Notes under the pieces: model-generated
What the model was told of the DNA's origin: nothing
Seen by the model: the letters and a program-made list of their open reading frames with translations, nothing else
Database searches by the model: none
Assembly: GCA_022616275.1 (NCBI GenBank)
Contig: JAKEFB010000081.1
Coordinates: 1 to 45,030 of the forward strand
From: Chloroflexota bacterium
GTDB lineage: Bacteria > Chloroflexota > Anaerolineae > Promineifilales > Promineifilaceae
Direction: 5' to 3'
DNA: 45,030 nt
Part shown: in pieces, positions 32,531-40,424 of the stretch
Layout of the letters: each line of letters opens with the position of its first letter
How positions within the stretch are numbered: the stretch's first letter is position 1
Translations under genes and position numbers: made by a program

Positions 32531-34021
32531 TTACCCTCCAACAGTTACGAGCACAACACCATCAGCATAACGACGGGCGTATCCACTCTGTTCTAACAAT
32601 TCTGCTAACGCTGCGACATTCGTCGCAAACTCGCTTCCGTTAACAGGTGCAATTCCCCAAGGGTGTAGACGATCATTTTCGTTCCCCAGAATACCAACCA
32701 GAATCCCATAGCGATCAGCCCAATGTTCCGCCAGGGCACGCAACGTCCAGGTTTCGCCTTTTGGAATCGTGGCTCTGACGAGTACTTCTAAAAAATCGGG
32801 GTGTGGCTGATAGAACTTATTATGACTTCCACTTAATAATCCAATTCGTGTTCCCAAAGCACTGGCGATACGTTGAGGTTTTGAACTCAAAACTAAGCCC
32901 AATGTATCTGTCAAAGCATTGGCCAAAGCCTCAGCCGGGGCGTACGCGGCCGCTTCACCACGATAGCTTTGGTAAAACTGCCAACAGCTATCCTGGTATT
33001 TTTTTACCTTATCCTGACCTTCCTTTGACTGTGCCTCTTTATTGGTGCGATACCAGTTGATTTTGCTGTATATAAGCTCTTTGACTTTGGGTTTATCTAA
33101 GCCCTCAGGCGTGGCCAGTTGTTCCACGATTGCCAGGATTTCACGATACATAAAAGCGTCAATCGAGCGCAATACCCATTGATAGGAAGCAATGCTGGCT
33201 TGGTGCAATGTACGGCCATTCTTATCCAGGCACAAAATCATTGGAATGCGATGAAGTGGCTTGTCATTCCCGGAGTTGGCGAGGTGTAAGTAAACAGAGA
33301 AGCAAGCGAGTGTGGTCATACGTCGTAAAGTGTCCAATTTGCCGTTTTGATAGGCTGTTCGGGCATCGTTGTGGGCCAGTTGGTCGAAGGCCCTGCGAAT
33401 TTCGTTGACGATGGGATCACTGAATTGGCCTCCATCAATTTGGAGACTGATCGGCGACCAATCCTCATACAACTTTAACTTGCGTGGAATCTTTGGGTTA
33501 TCAAGTGGTAGTGTCAGCACAGAGAGTTCATCATTGCGTCGGCGCGGCTCTTGCTGTAGTAATTCCCGCAACAAATCCAAAGCGGGAGTATCTTGAGCGT
33601 GGCTTAAAATTCTGTACAGCCACATTCCCACTTCTCGATCATGATTATCACTTGTGACATGGCTGGCGTGGCTCAGCGAATAACTAGAGGTTGAAACGCC
33701 CTTAAAGACAGTTTTGTCAGCCGACAACAATCCATGCAGCATCGTCCTCTGTAGCTCGTTCTCCTTAAAGAACCGTAGCGCAGTTTGCTGTTGGGGAGTG
33801 AAACTGCTAAATTCATCTTTGCTTTTTTCTGGATCGGGACCTTGTGTCGGATCTCCTTTCGGATACACCACCCAGTGCTGGGCCTCATTATTGACATATC
33901 CACCACACACGACCCGAAAGAAACCATTGGCTAAATGAGCGGGCTTAATTTCAATAGATGGTGTGTAACCCAACTGGCGCTTAACGATAGCTTCAAAAAA
34001 ATCTTTGCGGAAATCCAGCAT
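32531..34021 (-). CDS. DptG-position protein of the defence operon
   Basis: A 496-aa protein without recognisable catalytic motif. The N-terminal half has an alpha/beta look (IEIKPAHLANGFFRVVCGG, GGYVNNEAQHW), the middle is helical and Lys-rich (SKEGQDKVKKYQDSCWQFY), and the last 90 residues look like a winged-helix (LEVLVRATIPKGETWTLRAL, HWADRYGILVGI, LAELLEQSGYARRYADG). In phosphorothioation-dependent restriction loci the gene between DptF and DptH is DptG, of similar length (about 450 aa); position and size are the main reasons for the comparison. It starts 16 bases after the P-loop gene and ends two bases before the FtsK-like gene. Probable adaptor or DNA-binding subunit of the complex. 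Confidence 0.5.
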   Translation of the reverse strand: MLDFRKDFFEAIVKRQLGYTPSIEIKPAHLANGFFRVVCGGYVNNEAQHWVVYPKGDPTQGPDPEKSKDEFSSFTPQQQTALRFFKENELQRTMLHGLLSADKTVFKGVSTSSYSLSHASHVTSDNHDREVGMWLYRILSHAQDTPALDLLRELLQQEPRRRNDELSVLTLPLDNPKIPRKLKLYEDWSPISLQIDGGQFSDPIVNEIRRAFDQLAHNDARTAYQNGKLDTLRRMTTLACFSVYLHLANSGNDKPLHRIPMILCLDKNGRTLHQASIASYQWVLRSIDAFMYREILAIVEQLATPEGLDKPKVKELIYSKINWYRTNKEAQSKEGQDKVKKYQDSCWQFYQSYRGEAAAYAPAEALANALTDTLGLVLSSKPQRIASALGTRIGLLSGSHNKFYQPHPDFLEVLVRATIPKGETWTLRALAEHWADRYGILVGILGNENDRLHPWGIAPVNGSEFATNVAALAELLEQSGYARRYADGVVLVTVGG

Positions 34022-34037
34022 GTCCTATTTGTCCTAG

Positions 34038-35684
34038 CTACAACGGCTGATAGCGCATTTCGTCACGATGAACACGTATGGTCACGACTCGACGCTGCCT
34101 GTAATCGCTCCATTCTACCGTTTCCTCGGCATAAGCACGGCCGACCTCGAAACCGAGGCTACGCAGGAATAGATCGAGCCGCCGCAAAATGTGATAGGGT
34201 TGCACGTCAATGAGCTTCCCTTCTTTGGCAGCAGCCAGGGCTTGGTACATCTCCCAATCAACACGCAAAGCGGGTGCGCCAGGTTCCCATCTTTTGACGG
34301 CCAACAAAATGTGGTCGCGGCGGATCTCAATCGCCTCCTCATACTTCGGATTGAGTGCGGGATAGTAAACGGTCAATTTATCAGAGGAAATAGATCGCAT
34401 CGCCACGTACCCCGGCGATGGACCGACCGAATAGCGATGTTCATTCCACAGGCGCAGGCGAAAACGATACCCTTGATTTTGCCCCTCTCCGTGCCTAAGG
34501 GGCGCATAAAGCAGGTTAATCATTTCCACGAGTTGCTCAACAGCCTGCTGCTCACCCCATCCCCCCTGTACTAATCTGTCGAAATTTTGCTCAGTTACTG
34601 ACAACATGCGCTGTAATTTCTCTTCAACGGGTTCCACGTATTCAAAAAAGTAACGCCGCTTACGGTTTTGCAGGGATTTCAGGTCAGAAGGTCGCTGTTG
34701 GATTTCATCGTTTCGCCACCAGCCGTCCTTTACCTCGTTCATCCATAGAGGCATATCCATTTTGGCATCAGCATATTGACCAGGATCAAAAGTATCTCGT
34801 AACGCCTCAAACAATTTGTTCCGTGCTTTGGGGTTGTAGAGCAAGTTGTAATAGTCATAGTAGTCATGTGCTTCGCCATCGAGCCAGAGCGCCTCACACT
34901 TAACACCTCCTGTTATGGCAAAAGTAAATAACCCTACCAGGTCACGCATCGTGGCGTGAAATCCGCGCCTGGCTACCAGGGCTAGAGCAGCTTTTACATT
35001 CTTGCGAATATTCTCATCAGAGAGGGCCTGGACGTTATATCGAATGGGACAACGTTGACACCCCTCTGGCAAAACATGTTCACAGGAAAGAACAGAGGCT
35101 AAGTCACATAGTTTATTCAGCAATCCGTCAATGATTGTCTCATCTGTCAACAGTTCACGCTGGCTTAGATCAATAATAAGCAGGTTATGGGTGTTTTGGA
35201 CGTAGCGCGCTCTCTGCTCATCGCTGTAGACAACAAAGTTTTCGATCTCAGAATTAGCTTGTTGTTCAGGAAGCATTAACCGATATAAAAAGTCGAATTG
35301 GGCATCTCCTTTAGTTACTTCCGCTAACCGTCTTAAGGGGGCATGATTGATTGCTAACATAAAAGGATGCCTCGCTTGCCTACTCTGCCGCCACTTTTCC
35401 AACACTTCTACGGCCGTTCTCTGGCTGGCGTCCTCTTCATAGCCCGCGTTTAACTGTTGCAACTCATTTTTCAGTATTTGCATTAAGTGGGTCTTGCCAT
35501 CACCGGGGTTGCCTGTCAGGATAATATCTTTCTTCTCGATAAGCCACTGACGTATCTTGCCTTCCAAAGGTGTCGGAATGTGAATATGCTGTAGATGCGC
35601 AGCATCCACTCGCTCGGCAACGGCACTATAGCCATTGTACAGGTTAATCAGGTAATCTATATCTTGGTGTTCCGACTCTGGCAT
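34038..35684 (-). CDS. P-loop ATPase, DptF-like
   Basis: A 548-aa protein. Walker A is ILTGNPGDGKTHLMQIL (55-71), preceded by a plain helical start; the probable Walker B is NLLIIDLS (167-174). A four-Cys group at 193, 201, 209 and 212 (ending CQRCPIRYN) may bind zinc; RGFHATMRDLVGLFTFAITGG follows in two motif halves at 240-260. This order, P-loop, Cys cluster and TFAITGG block, is what I recall of DptF, the ATPase of phosphorothioation-dependent restriction. AGGAGG lies before the ATG, eight bases after the stop of the DUF4338 gene. It probably couples nucleotide hydrolysis to target checking together with the next two gene products. Orthology to DptF is likely but not proven. Confidence 0.65.
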   Translation of the reverse strand: MPESEHQDIDYLINLYNGYSAVAERVDAAHLQHIHIPTPLEGKIRQWLIEKKDIILTGNPGDGKTHLMQILKNELQQLNAGYEEDASQRTAVEVLEKWRQSRQARHPFMLAINHAPLRRLAEVTKGDAQFDFLYRLMLPEQQANSEIENFVVYSDEQRARYVQNTHNLLIIDLSQRELLTDETIIDGLLNKLCDLASVLSCEHVLPEGCQRCPIRYNVQALSDENIRKNVKAALALVARRGFHATMRDLVGLFTFAITGGVKCEALWLDGEAHDYYDYYNLLYNPKARNKLFEALRDTFDPGQYADAKMDMPLWMNEVKDGWWRNDEIQQRPSDLKSLQNRKRRYFFEYVEPVEEKLQRMLSVTEQNFDRLVQGGWGEQQAVEQLVEMINLLYAPLRHGEGQNQGYRFRLRLWNEHRYSVGPSPGYVAMRSISSDKLTVYYPALNPKYEEAIEIRRDHILLAVKRWEPGAPALRVDWEMYQALAAAKEGKLIDVQPYHILRRLDLFLRSLGFEVGRAYAEETVEWSDYRQRRVVTIRVHRDEMRYQPL

Positions 35685-35692
35685 ATAGCCTC

Positions 35693-37768
35693 CTACAGTT
35701 CTATCACCTGCTGCCTGACTGGGATATCATCGGCCGTTTCTAAAAGCTCATTAGAAAGAAGGTAATCGCTCTTATCGAATGAAGCAACTTGCTCAAGCAA
35801 CTCAGCCTTGTTGATTCGTTTCAGAAACCAATGCTTTGCCCAGTAGTGAGCAATATATTGCATTGTCTCTTTGACTTTTTCTGAGGAATTCGCCTCAAAA
35901 AAGTATTCGGGATCATCTGTTTCCCCGCGCAGGAAAGCATAGGTTTTTCGGCCGAGTGGCACACCATAAACAATCCGTTGGGAATGATGCTGTGTAAAAT
36001 TATTGACTGCCTGTAACCCTATTGCTGACAAGCCTGCGCTTACATGACGCAGTTTAGGATTAACACCTTCTCCAAAGCGGTTGTTTATCAGCCGAGCACG
36101 TTGCGTGTATAAAAGAAGTTTATCTAAGGCATTCCGTGTCTCTTCCGAAAAATGCACTGAACCATATCCTTTGGTTAACCCATACTTCACATAACGCACA
36201 CGGGTGTCCTCATAGTTAAGCACGGGAATAGCGATACGATTGTATTGACTGCTGCTAATAGCATAGAGACTAGTCGTCCCTAAGAAAGCAAGCCTCGGCA
36301 TACGTCGCACCGCTTCACCCTTAAGCTTTGAGGCAATCGTGCTCGCATACCCTTCATATTTGCGCTCATAGTCATAGACCACTTGAGGACCAGCCAACAG
36401 CATGGCAACTAACTTTCCGCCTAGCAATACATTATATGGGGGTATGGCACCACAAACGATTAGATCCATCATATTGATGCCTACTTTACGTTTCTTATTC
36501 TCCTGGATAAGAATCCTAATCGCCTTTCGCCCCTTCTCCGTTTGCCACAATGCGCGTAAACCTTCAACGGTCTCAATAGATTTCTCAATAGCACCCAACG
36601 CCATCTTAGCAGATAACAGTCGGTATAATCCTTTGGCACGTTTGGCCCAATAAAGTGATTCCATAGCCAATGCTGCCAATTCTTCCGGCGGCGGCAAGGG
36701 TTGGTTCGTCACCCCATCAATTCCTAATGGAAGTTGGTTTGGTATATTAGTTTGCCCTTCACTTTCACGTTTTTGCCGGAGTAGTTCAATTCGTCTGGCC
36801 TGATTCTGCTGTTCGATTTTTCGCAGACGTTGCATTATGTTCAACGTGGGTGATTCTGCTTCTAATGCTGTGATCAACCCTTCAGTAGCGATGTCGGCTA
36901 ATCCGTCATTAAGGGTCGCCAACAACATACGACCGATTGTTTGCGCCTGAGTTTCATCAAAGTCGTCCGAAAACAACCGTTGTTTAAATGCAGTAGGTGT
37001 CCAGCCAATCTTGTCGTCTCGCACCGTCAATTGCACCAAGCTGCTACCCAGAGCTGCAATGCCGATTATTGGATGAAACGTCTGGTTGGCATCTCGCACC
37101 AGGTAAAACATCTGGCGGCCGGGCGTTGGGTTGTACGGTGTGGCCCACTTGTAACGAAAATAGCGCCAAACGTCCTGCAAGCGCAAACCTGTATAGATAC
37201 AGCGCGCCTCGCTTGTCACCAATTGAAGATACGGCTTGATAGCGCAGACAATCTGTTCTTTCTGTGCCTCTTCATTCAGCCTGCTAATTGCCTGCAACTG
37301 ACAGGCTAGTACTTCGCCATCAGCCATCAACGAACGAATGGAAACGGAATTGCCAGCAAATGCACGCTCACGCTCCATATAGTCAATAAACTCGCGTACC
37401 GACTGTTTTTGAAATTGTGCGCGGCGCTCCCAGCTTAAAGACTTGCGAATGGCTTCTCTGTGTCGATCAACAGCCTCACTATCATCCGTCACCTGCGTCC
37501 ATACGGGTGGGTAGAGATACAAACGCCCCTGTCGTAATTCAGGTTGCCACTCTTGCCGCAGTAAATCGCTTAGCACACGTAGATACGCTTCGTACTTTAA
37601 GCGTGCCTCCTCAGCATTAGGGTAACGAGAAAGCTCGCTCAAGCAAGTTGTAACGTGCTTCAGAAAAAGAGTTGCCTCATTTTCTAAGGTGGCGAGCAGT
37701 TGATTCAAGTCAGATTCATAAGGTCCGATGGCCTGCGGCCAAAATAAGTAAGGTGTGGTATCAGACAT
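35693..37768 (-). CDS. DUF4338 (Druantia DruA-like) protein, first gene of the operon
   Basis: A 691-aa protein. The DUF4338 pattern is spread over the middle: IYTGLRLQDVWRYFRYKWA (191-209), PGRQMFYLVRD (216-226), PIIGIAALGSSLVQLTVRDD (233-252) with GW shortly after, and PPYNVLLGGKLVAML around 450, followed by TTSLYAISSSQYNRI. DUF4338 is the defining domain of DruA in Druantia antiphage systems. Here it is longer than usual, with an N-terminal helical extension of about 180 residues, and no DruE-type helicase is near. ATG 37768 is chosen (GGAGG close before it); ATG 37780 and GTG 37783 are in-frame alternatives. As promoter-proximal gene of the operon it may be the target-recognition or nuclease-like part. 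Biochemical role unknown. Confidence 0.7.
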   Translation of the reverse strand: MSDTTPYLFWPQAIGPYESDLNQLLATLENEATLFLKHVTTCLSELSRYPNAEEARLKYEAYLRVLSDLLRQEWQPELRQGRLYLYPPVWTQVTDDSEAVDRHREAIRKSLSWERRAQFQKQSVREFIDYMERERAFAGNSVSIRSLMADGEVLACQLQAISRLNEEAQKEQIVCAIKPYLQLVTSEARCIYTGLRLQDVWRYFRYKWATPYNPTPGRQMFYLVRDANQTFHPIIGIAALGSSLVQLTVRDDKIGWTPTAFKQRLFSDDFDETQAQTIGRMLLATLNDGLADIATEGLITALEAESPTLNIMQRLRKIEQQNQARRIELLRQKRESEGQTNIPNQLPLGIDGVTNQPLPPPEELAALAMESLYWAKRAKGLYRLLSAKMALGAIEKSIETVEGLRALWQTEKGRKAIRILIQENKKRKVGINMMDLIVCGAIPPYNVLLGGKLVAMLLAGPQVVYDYERKYEGYASTIASKLKGEAVRRMPRLAFLGTTSLYAISSSQYNRIAIPVLNYEDTRVRYVKYGLTKGYGSVHFSEETRNALDKLLLYTQRARLINNRFGEGVNPKLRHVSAGLSAIGLQAVNNFTQHHSQRIVYGVPLGRKTYAFLRGETDDPEYFFEANSSEKVKETMQYIAHYWAKHWFLKRINKAELLEQVASFDKSDYLLSNELLETADDIPVRQQVIEL

Positions 37769-37914
37769 CTGCCTCCACATCACCTGGGGTTAAAGTTGCT
37801 ATAATTGTACCGCCTTCTGGTACGCTTTCCAGCACTGAACTTTGAATAGTGCCGATATGTCTGCGGAAATGTCATTGAATGACGCCAAAAGAAGTAGACG
37901 GAGTGCTGTGCATT

Positions 37915-38007
37915 ATGAGTGCGGACAAGCAGATTCTTGAAACGGCCGAATTCTGGGAGACGCACAGCCTGGCCGGCTACTAGGATCAAACAGAGCTGGC
38001 CGAATAG
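37915..38007 (+). pseudogene. Broken antitoxin-like gene (FWETHSLA type)
   Basis: A 30-codon remnant: MSADKQILETAEFWETHSLA, then GY, an in-frame TAG at 37981, then DQTELAE and TAG. The pattern FWxTHSLADYWDQTE is the N-terminus of a ribbon-helix-helix (CopG/BrnA-like) antitoxin family common in Chloroflexota and cyanobacteria; the TAG stands where Trp (TGG) is expected and the DNA-binding C-terminus is missing. No toxin is adjacent. It lies just beyond the start of the defence operon. Confidence 0.6.
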
Positions 38008-38062
38008 GTGACTCAAAATCGTGGTATACTGAGGGCGACGCCTTGACTTTGGAGACAGACTG

Positions 38063-38299
38063 ATGGAGTACCAAAAGTATATCATTCGTGACCCGAACAT
38101 TAGCGGCGGTACGCCGGTTATCAAAGGCACCAGGGCGCCTATTCGGACAATACTGGCCAGCCTGGCAGAAGGGGCCAGGGTGGAAGAAATATTGGCCGAT
38201 TTTTCCACGTTGGAGGAACGAGACATCTGGGCCGTCATCGCTTTTGCCGCCGCTTCGGCTGAAGAAGATCTGCCTTTGCCCTCTGTGCCGGCCGTTTGA
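38063..38299 (+). CDS. DUF433 protein (VapB-like antitoxin, orphan)
   Basis: A 78-aa protein. The DUF433 core is complete: YIIRDPNISGGTPVIKGTR (6-24), APIRTILASLAEGARVEEIL (25-44) and a final helix with ERDIWAVIAFAA. DUF433 proteins are small DNA-binding antitoxins, usually encoded before a DUF5615/PIN-like toxin. Here no toxin follows; the next gene is a DUF2442 protein 85 bases further. A possible -10 TATACT lies shortly upstream (about 38023). The orphan state next to a broken antitoxin suggests decay of a toxin-antitoxin cluster. Confidence 0.85.
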   Translation: MEYQKYIIRDPNISGGTPVIKGTRAPIRTILASLAEGARVEEILADFSTLEERDIWAVIAFAAASAEEDLPLPSVPAV

Positions 38300-38384
38300 T
38301 TCAGGTTAGCCATCATGCCGGAACTTAGCCGCTTTTTTGGTATCATCTTCAAAAGATTGAGCCGCTGGAGTAAGGAAGAAAATC

Positions 38385-38657
38385 ATGTTTCCACGGATTG
38401 TTGAGGTGCATCACATCGAGGCGTATTGGCTGGAGTTAACGTTTGCCGATGGCGTGAAGGCCAGACTCAATTTCGCCGGTAAGATTGCCGGCCGGGGCGG
38501 CGTTTTTGCGCCTCTGGAAGAGGTGGCGTTCTTCAAGCAGGTTATGGTAGACCCGGAAGCCGGGACGCTGGTCTGGCCTAACGGCGTTGACCTGGACCCG
38601 GACGTGCTTTATAGCGAAGCTACCGGCGCCCCTTTACCCGTTTATGAAACAGTTTAG
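38385..38657 (+). CDS. DUF2442 protein
   Basis: A 90-aa protein of the DUF2442 family: RIVEVHHIEAYWLELTFADG (4-23), VKARLNFAGKIAGRGG, FKQVMVDPEAGTLVWPNGVD and LDPDVLY at the end, the complete family pattern. Such proteins are often paired with DUF4160 proteins and treated as possible toxin-antitoxin or phage-related components; the partner is absent here. A GGAAG ribosome site precedes the ATG. Function unknown. Confidence 0.85.
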   Translation: MFPRIVEVHHIEAYWLELTFADGVKARLNFAGKIAGRGGVFAPLEEVAFFKQVMVDPEAGTLVWPNGVDLDPDVLYSEATGAPLPVYETV

Positions 38658-38670
38658 GCACCCCAAACCC

Positions 38671-38970
38671 CCAGGCACGGTCATGAGACCGGCCTGAGCA
38701 GTTACAACCTCCAGGCGTGGTCAGGAGACCAGCCTGAGCAGTTACAACCTCCAGGCACGGTCATGAGACCGGCCTGAGCAGTTACAACCTCCAGGCGTGG
38801 TCATGAGACCGGCCTGAGCAGTTACAACCTCCAGGCGTGGTCATGAGACCGGCCTGAGCAGTTACAACCTCCAGGCACGGTCATGAGACCAGCCTGAGCA
38901 GTTACAACCTCCAGGCGCGGTCATGAGACCGGCCTGAGCAGTTACGACCTCCAGGCGCGGTCATGAGACC
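38671..38970. repeat. Tandem array of a 40-bp hairpin-bearing unit, about 7.5 copies
   Basis: Units begin CCAGGC at 38671, 38711, 38751, 38791, 38831, 38871, 38911 and 38951 (last one half length). The unit contains CAGGC, GGTC, ATGA, GACC and GCCTG, which fold to a stem with an ATGA loop, then AGCAGTTACAACCT. Copies differ at a few bases only (CGTGG, CACGG, CGCGG; ATGA or AGGA). There are no variable spacers, so it is not a CRISPR array. It fills the gap between the DUF2442 gene and the cNMP-kinase gene. Confidence 0.95.
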
Positions 38971-38977
38971 GTGATGA

Positions 38978-39021
38978 CAGACGACGGACGATAGACGACG
39001 GACGACGGACGACAGACGACA
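38978..39021. repeat. Heptamer repeat (GACGACG/GACGACA)
   Basis: About six imperfect heptamers of GACGACR type directly follow the 40-bp array. No coding sense. Confidence 0.85.
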
Positions 39022-39042
39022 TACTATTCGAACATAATCAGG

Positions 39043-39048
39043 TATAAT
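39043..39048 (+). promoter_or_regulatory. Possible -10 of the cNMP-kinase gene
   Basis: TATAAT at 39043-39048, 23 bases before the ATG. No convincing -35 hexamer is seen upstream, where repeats end. Confidence 0.4.
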
Positions 39049-39071
39049 TCTCTTGATACCAACCTGGTCCT

Positions 39072-40289
39072 ATGGTCGTCCAACAAGCGCTAGAGCAGGT
39101 CCCCTTTTTCAGCCAGTTACCGGCGGCCCAGATCACAGAGCTGGCCCAGATGGGCCGGAATGTCAGCCTGGCGGCCGGAGAAATTGTCTGCCACGAGGGG
39201 GAGTTATCGGACAGCATGTATGTGCTGCTGGGCGGCAAGGTCACGGTTTACCGGCACGACAAAGCGGGCAAGCGGGTTGATTTGCGCCAGTTTGGGGCGG
39301 GCGACTATTTCGGGGAGGTGGCCCTGCTGGACAGCAAGCCACGCACGGCTACGGTTGCCTGCCTGACCGCCTGTGAGCTTTTCGTGCTGGAACAGGCGGT
39401 ATTTAGAGAAGTCCTGACCGCCAATCCATCCCTCATTTTTAGCGTGCTGGTAGCCGTCGCCGACCGGGTGCGGGAGCGGATCGAGCAGCATTATCAGGTC
39501 GAACTCGAAAACCAGGCCCTGGAAGCGCAGGCCGAAATTGAGCGGCACCGCTCCATCGCCCAGATGGTGGCCGGCGTCGCCCACGAACTAAACACACCGC
39601 TGGGGATTACCAACACGGCCGTGGACATGATCGTCAAACGCATCAACCGGCCGGAAATCGCCGCCTTGTTCGAGCAGAGCAGCCAGAGTAAAAAAGTGCT
39701 GGACAATATTCAGGAAGCCACCAGCCTGGCCCAGCGCAACATCGCCCGGGCCCACAAATTGATCCAGGAGTTCAAAAAGATTTCGGTTAACCAGGTGGTA
39801 GATACACTGCAACAAGAAGATCTGCCCGAACTGGTGGCCTGCACGGTTGATTTGTTTACGATCAATGCCCGCCAGGCCAGGTTAACGATCGAAATAGACA
39901 ACCAGTTACCGGCCGGCAGGCAGACCTGGCTGGGCTACCCCGGCTATCTGACCCAGGTCTTGTTGAACCTGCTGACCAATGTCGAGCGGTATGCCTATGA
40001 GCCGGGTAGCGGCGGCAAGGTTGACATTATCTTAACGGCCGATTATCTCCATCCAACACCTACCTTTACCCTGACCGTGCGCGACTTTGGACAGGGGATC
40101 GCCCCGGAAAACCTGGACAGGGTCTTTGAACCGTTTTTTACGACCGGCCGCACCAAAGGAGGCACGGGGCTGGGGTTAGCCATCGTCCACAATATCGTCA
40201 CGGCCGCCCTGCAAGGCGAGATAGGCCTTTCGTCCAAACCAGGAGAGGGTACGGCTTTCACTATTACGTTCCCTCAGACGCTCACTTGA
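39072..40289 (+). CDS. Histidine kinase with N-terminal cyclic nucleotide-binding domain
   Basis: A 405-aa soluble kinase. Residues 10-125 are a CRP-like cNMP-binding domain; its phosphate-binding cassette is FGEVALLDSKPRTAT (80-94), with the Glu and Arg needed for cyclic nucleotide binding. A coiled-coil linker (about 130-165) leads to the kinase: AGVAHELNTPLGIT with His171, LLNLLTNVERYA (298-309) as N box, DFGQGI as G1, VFEPFFTTG as F box and GGTGLGLAI as G2. No membrane segment, so it should sense an intracellular signal, possibly cAMP or another cyclic nucleotide. The response regulator gene 135 bases downstream is its likely partner. Confidence 0.92.
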   Translation: MVVQQALEQVPFFSQLPAAQITELAQMGRNVSLAAGEIVCHEGELSDSMYVLLGGKVTVYRHDKAGKRVDLRQFGAGDYFGEVALLDSKPRTATVACLTACELFVLEQAVFREVLTANPSLIFSVLVAVADRVRERIEQHYQVELENQALEAQAEIERHRSIAQMVAGVAHELNTPLGITNTAVDMIVKRINRPEIAALFEQSSQSKKVLDNIQEATSLAQRNIARAHKLIQEFKKISVNQVVDTLQQEDLPELVACTVDLFTINARQARLTIEIDNQLPAGRQTWLGYPGYLTQVLLNLLTNVERYAYEPGSGGKVDIILTADYLHPTPTFTLTVRDFGQGIAPENLDRVFEPFFTTGRTKGGTGLGLAIVHNIVTAALQGEIGLSSKPGEGTAFTITFPQTLT

Positions 40290-40335
40290 CAAGGTGACAG
40301 GCTAACCGAAGCGGTTAGCTTGGCGGCAGGGTGAA
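40285..40335 (+). repeat. GACAAGG-type tract with hairpin
   Basis: GACAAGGTGACAG, hairpin GCTAACCG-AAG-CGGTTAGC (40302-40320), then TTGGCGGCAGGGTGAAGG. Layout equals 15271-15336, but the stem is different. Confidence 0.65.
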
Positions 40336-40374
40336 GGAAATGTTAGTTTATGACTTTACAGGGTATAGATAATG

Positions 40375-40405
40375 ACGTTGGGCCAATAAATTAGTTGGCC
40401 AACGC
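40375..40405 (+). other. Stem-loop in the leader of the response regulator gene
   Basis: CGTTGGGCCAA and TTGGCCAACG form a 10-bp stem with one bulged G and an AAATTAG-like loop, ending about ten bases before the AAGGAGG ribosome site. Possible attenuator or terminator of the kinase message; unproven. Confidence 0.4.
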
Positions 40406-40424
40406 CGTTATAAGGAGGATATAG

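Noticed and set aside
38671-38970. CRISPR-like array
   Set aside because: The whole 40-bp unit is repeated with no unique spacers, and no cas gene is present. It is a tandem minisatellite.
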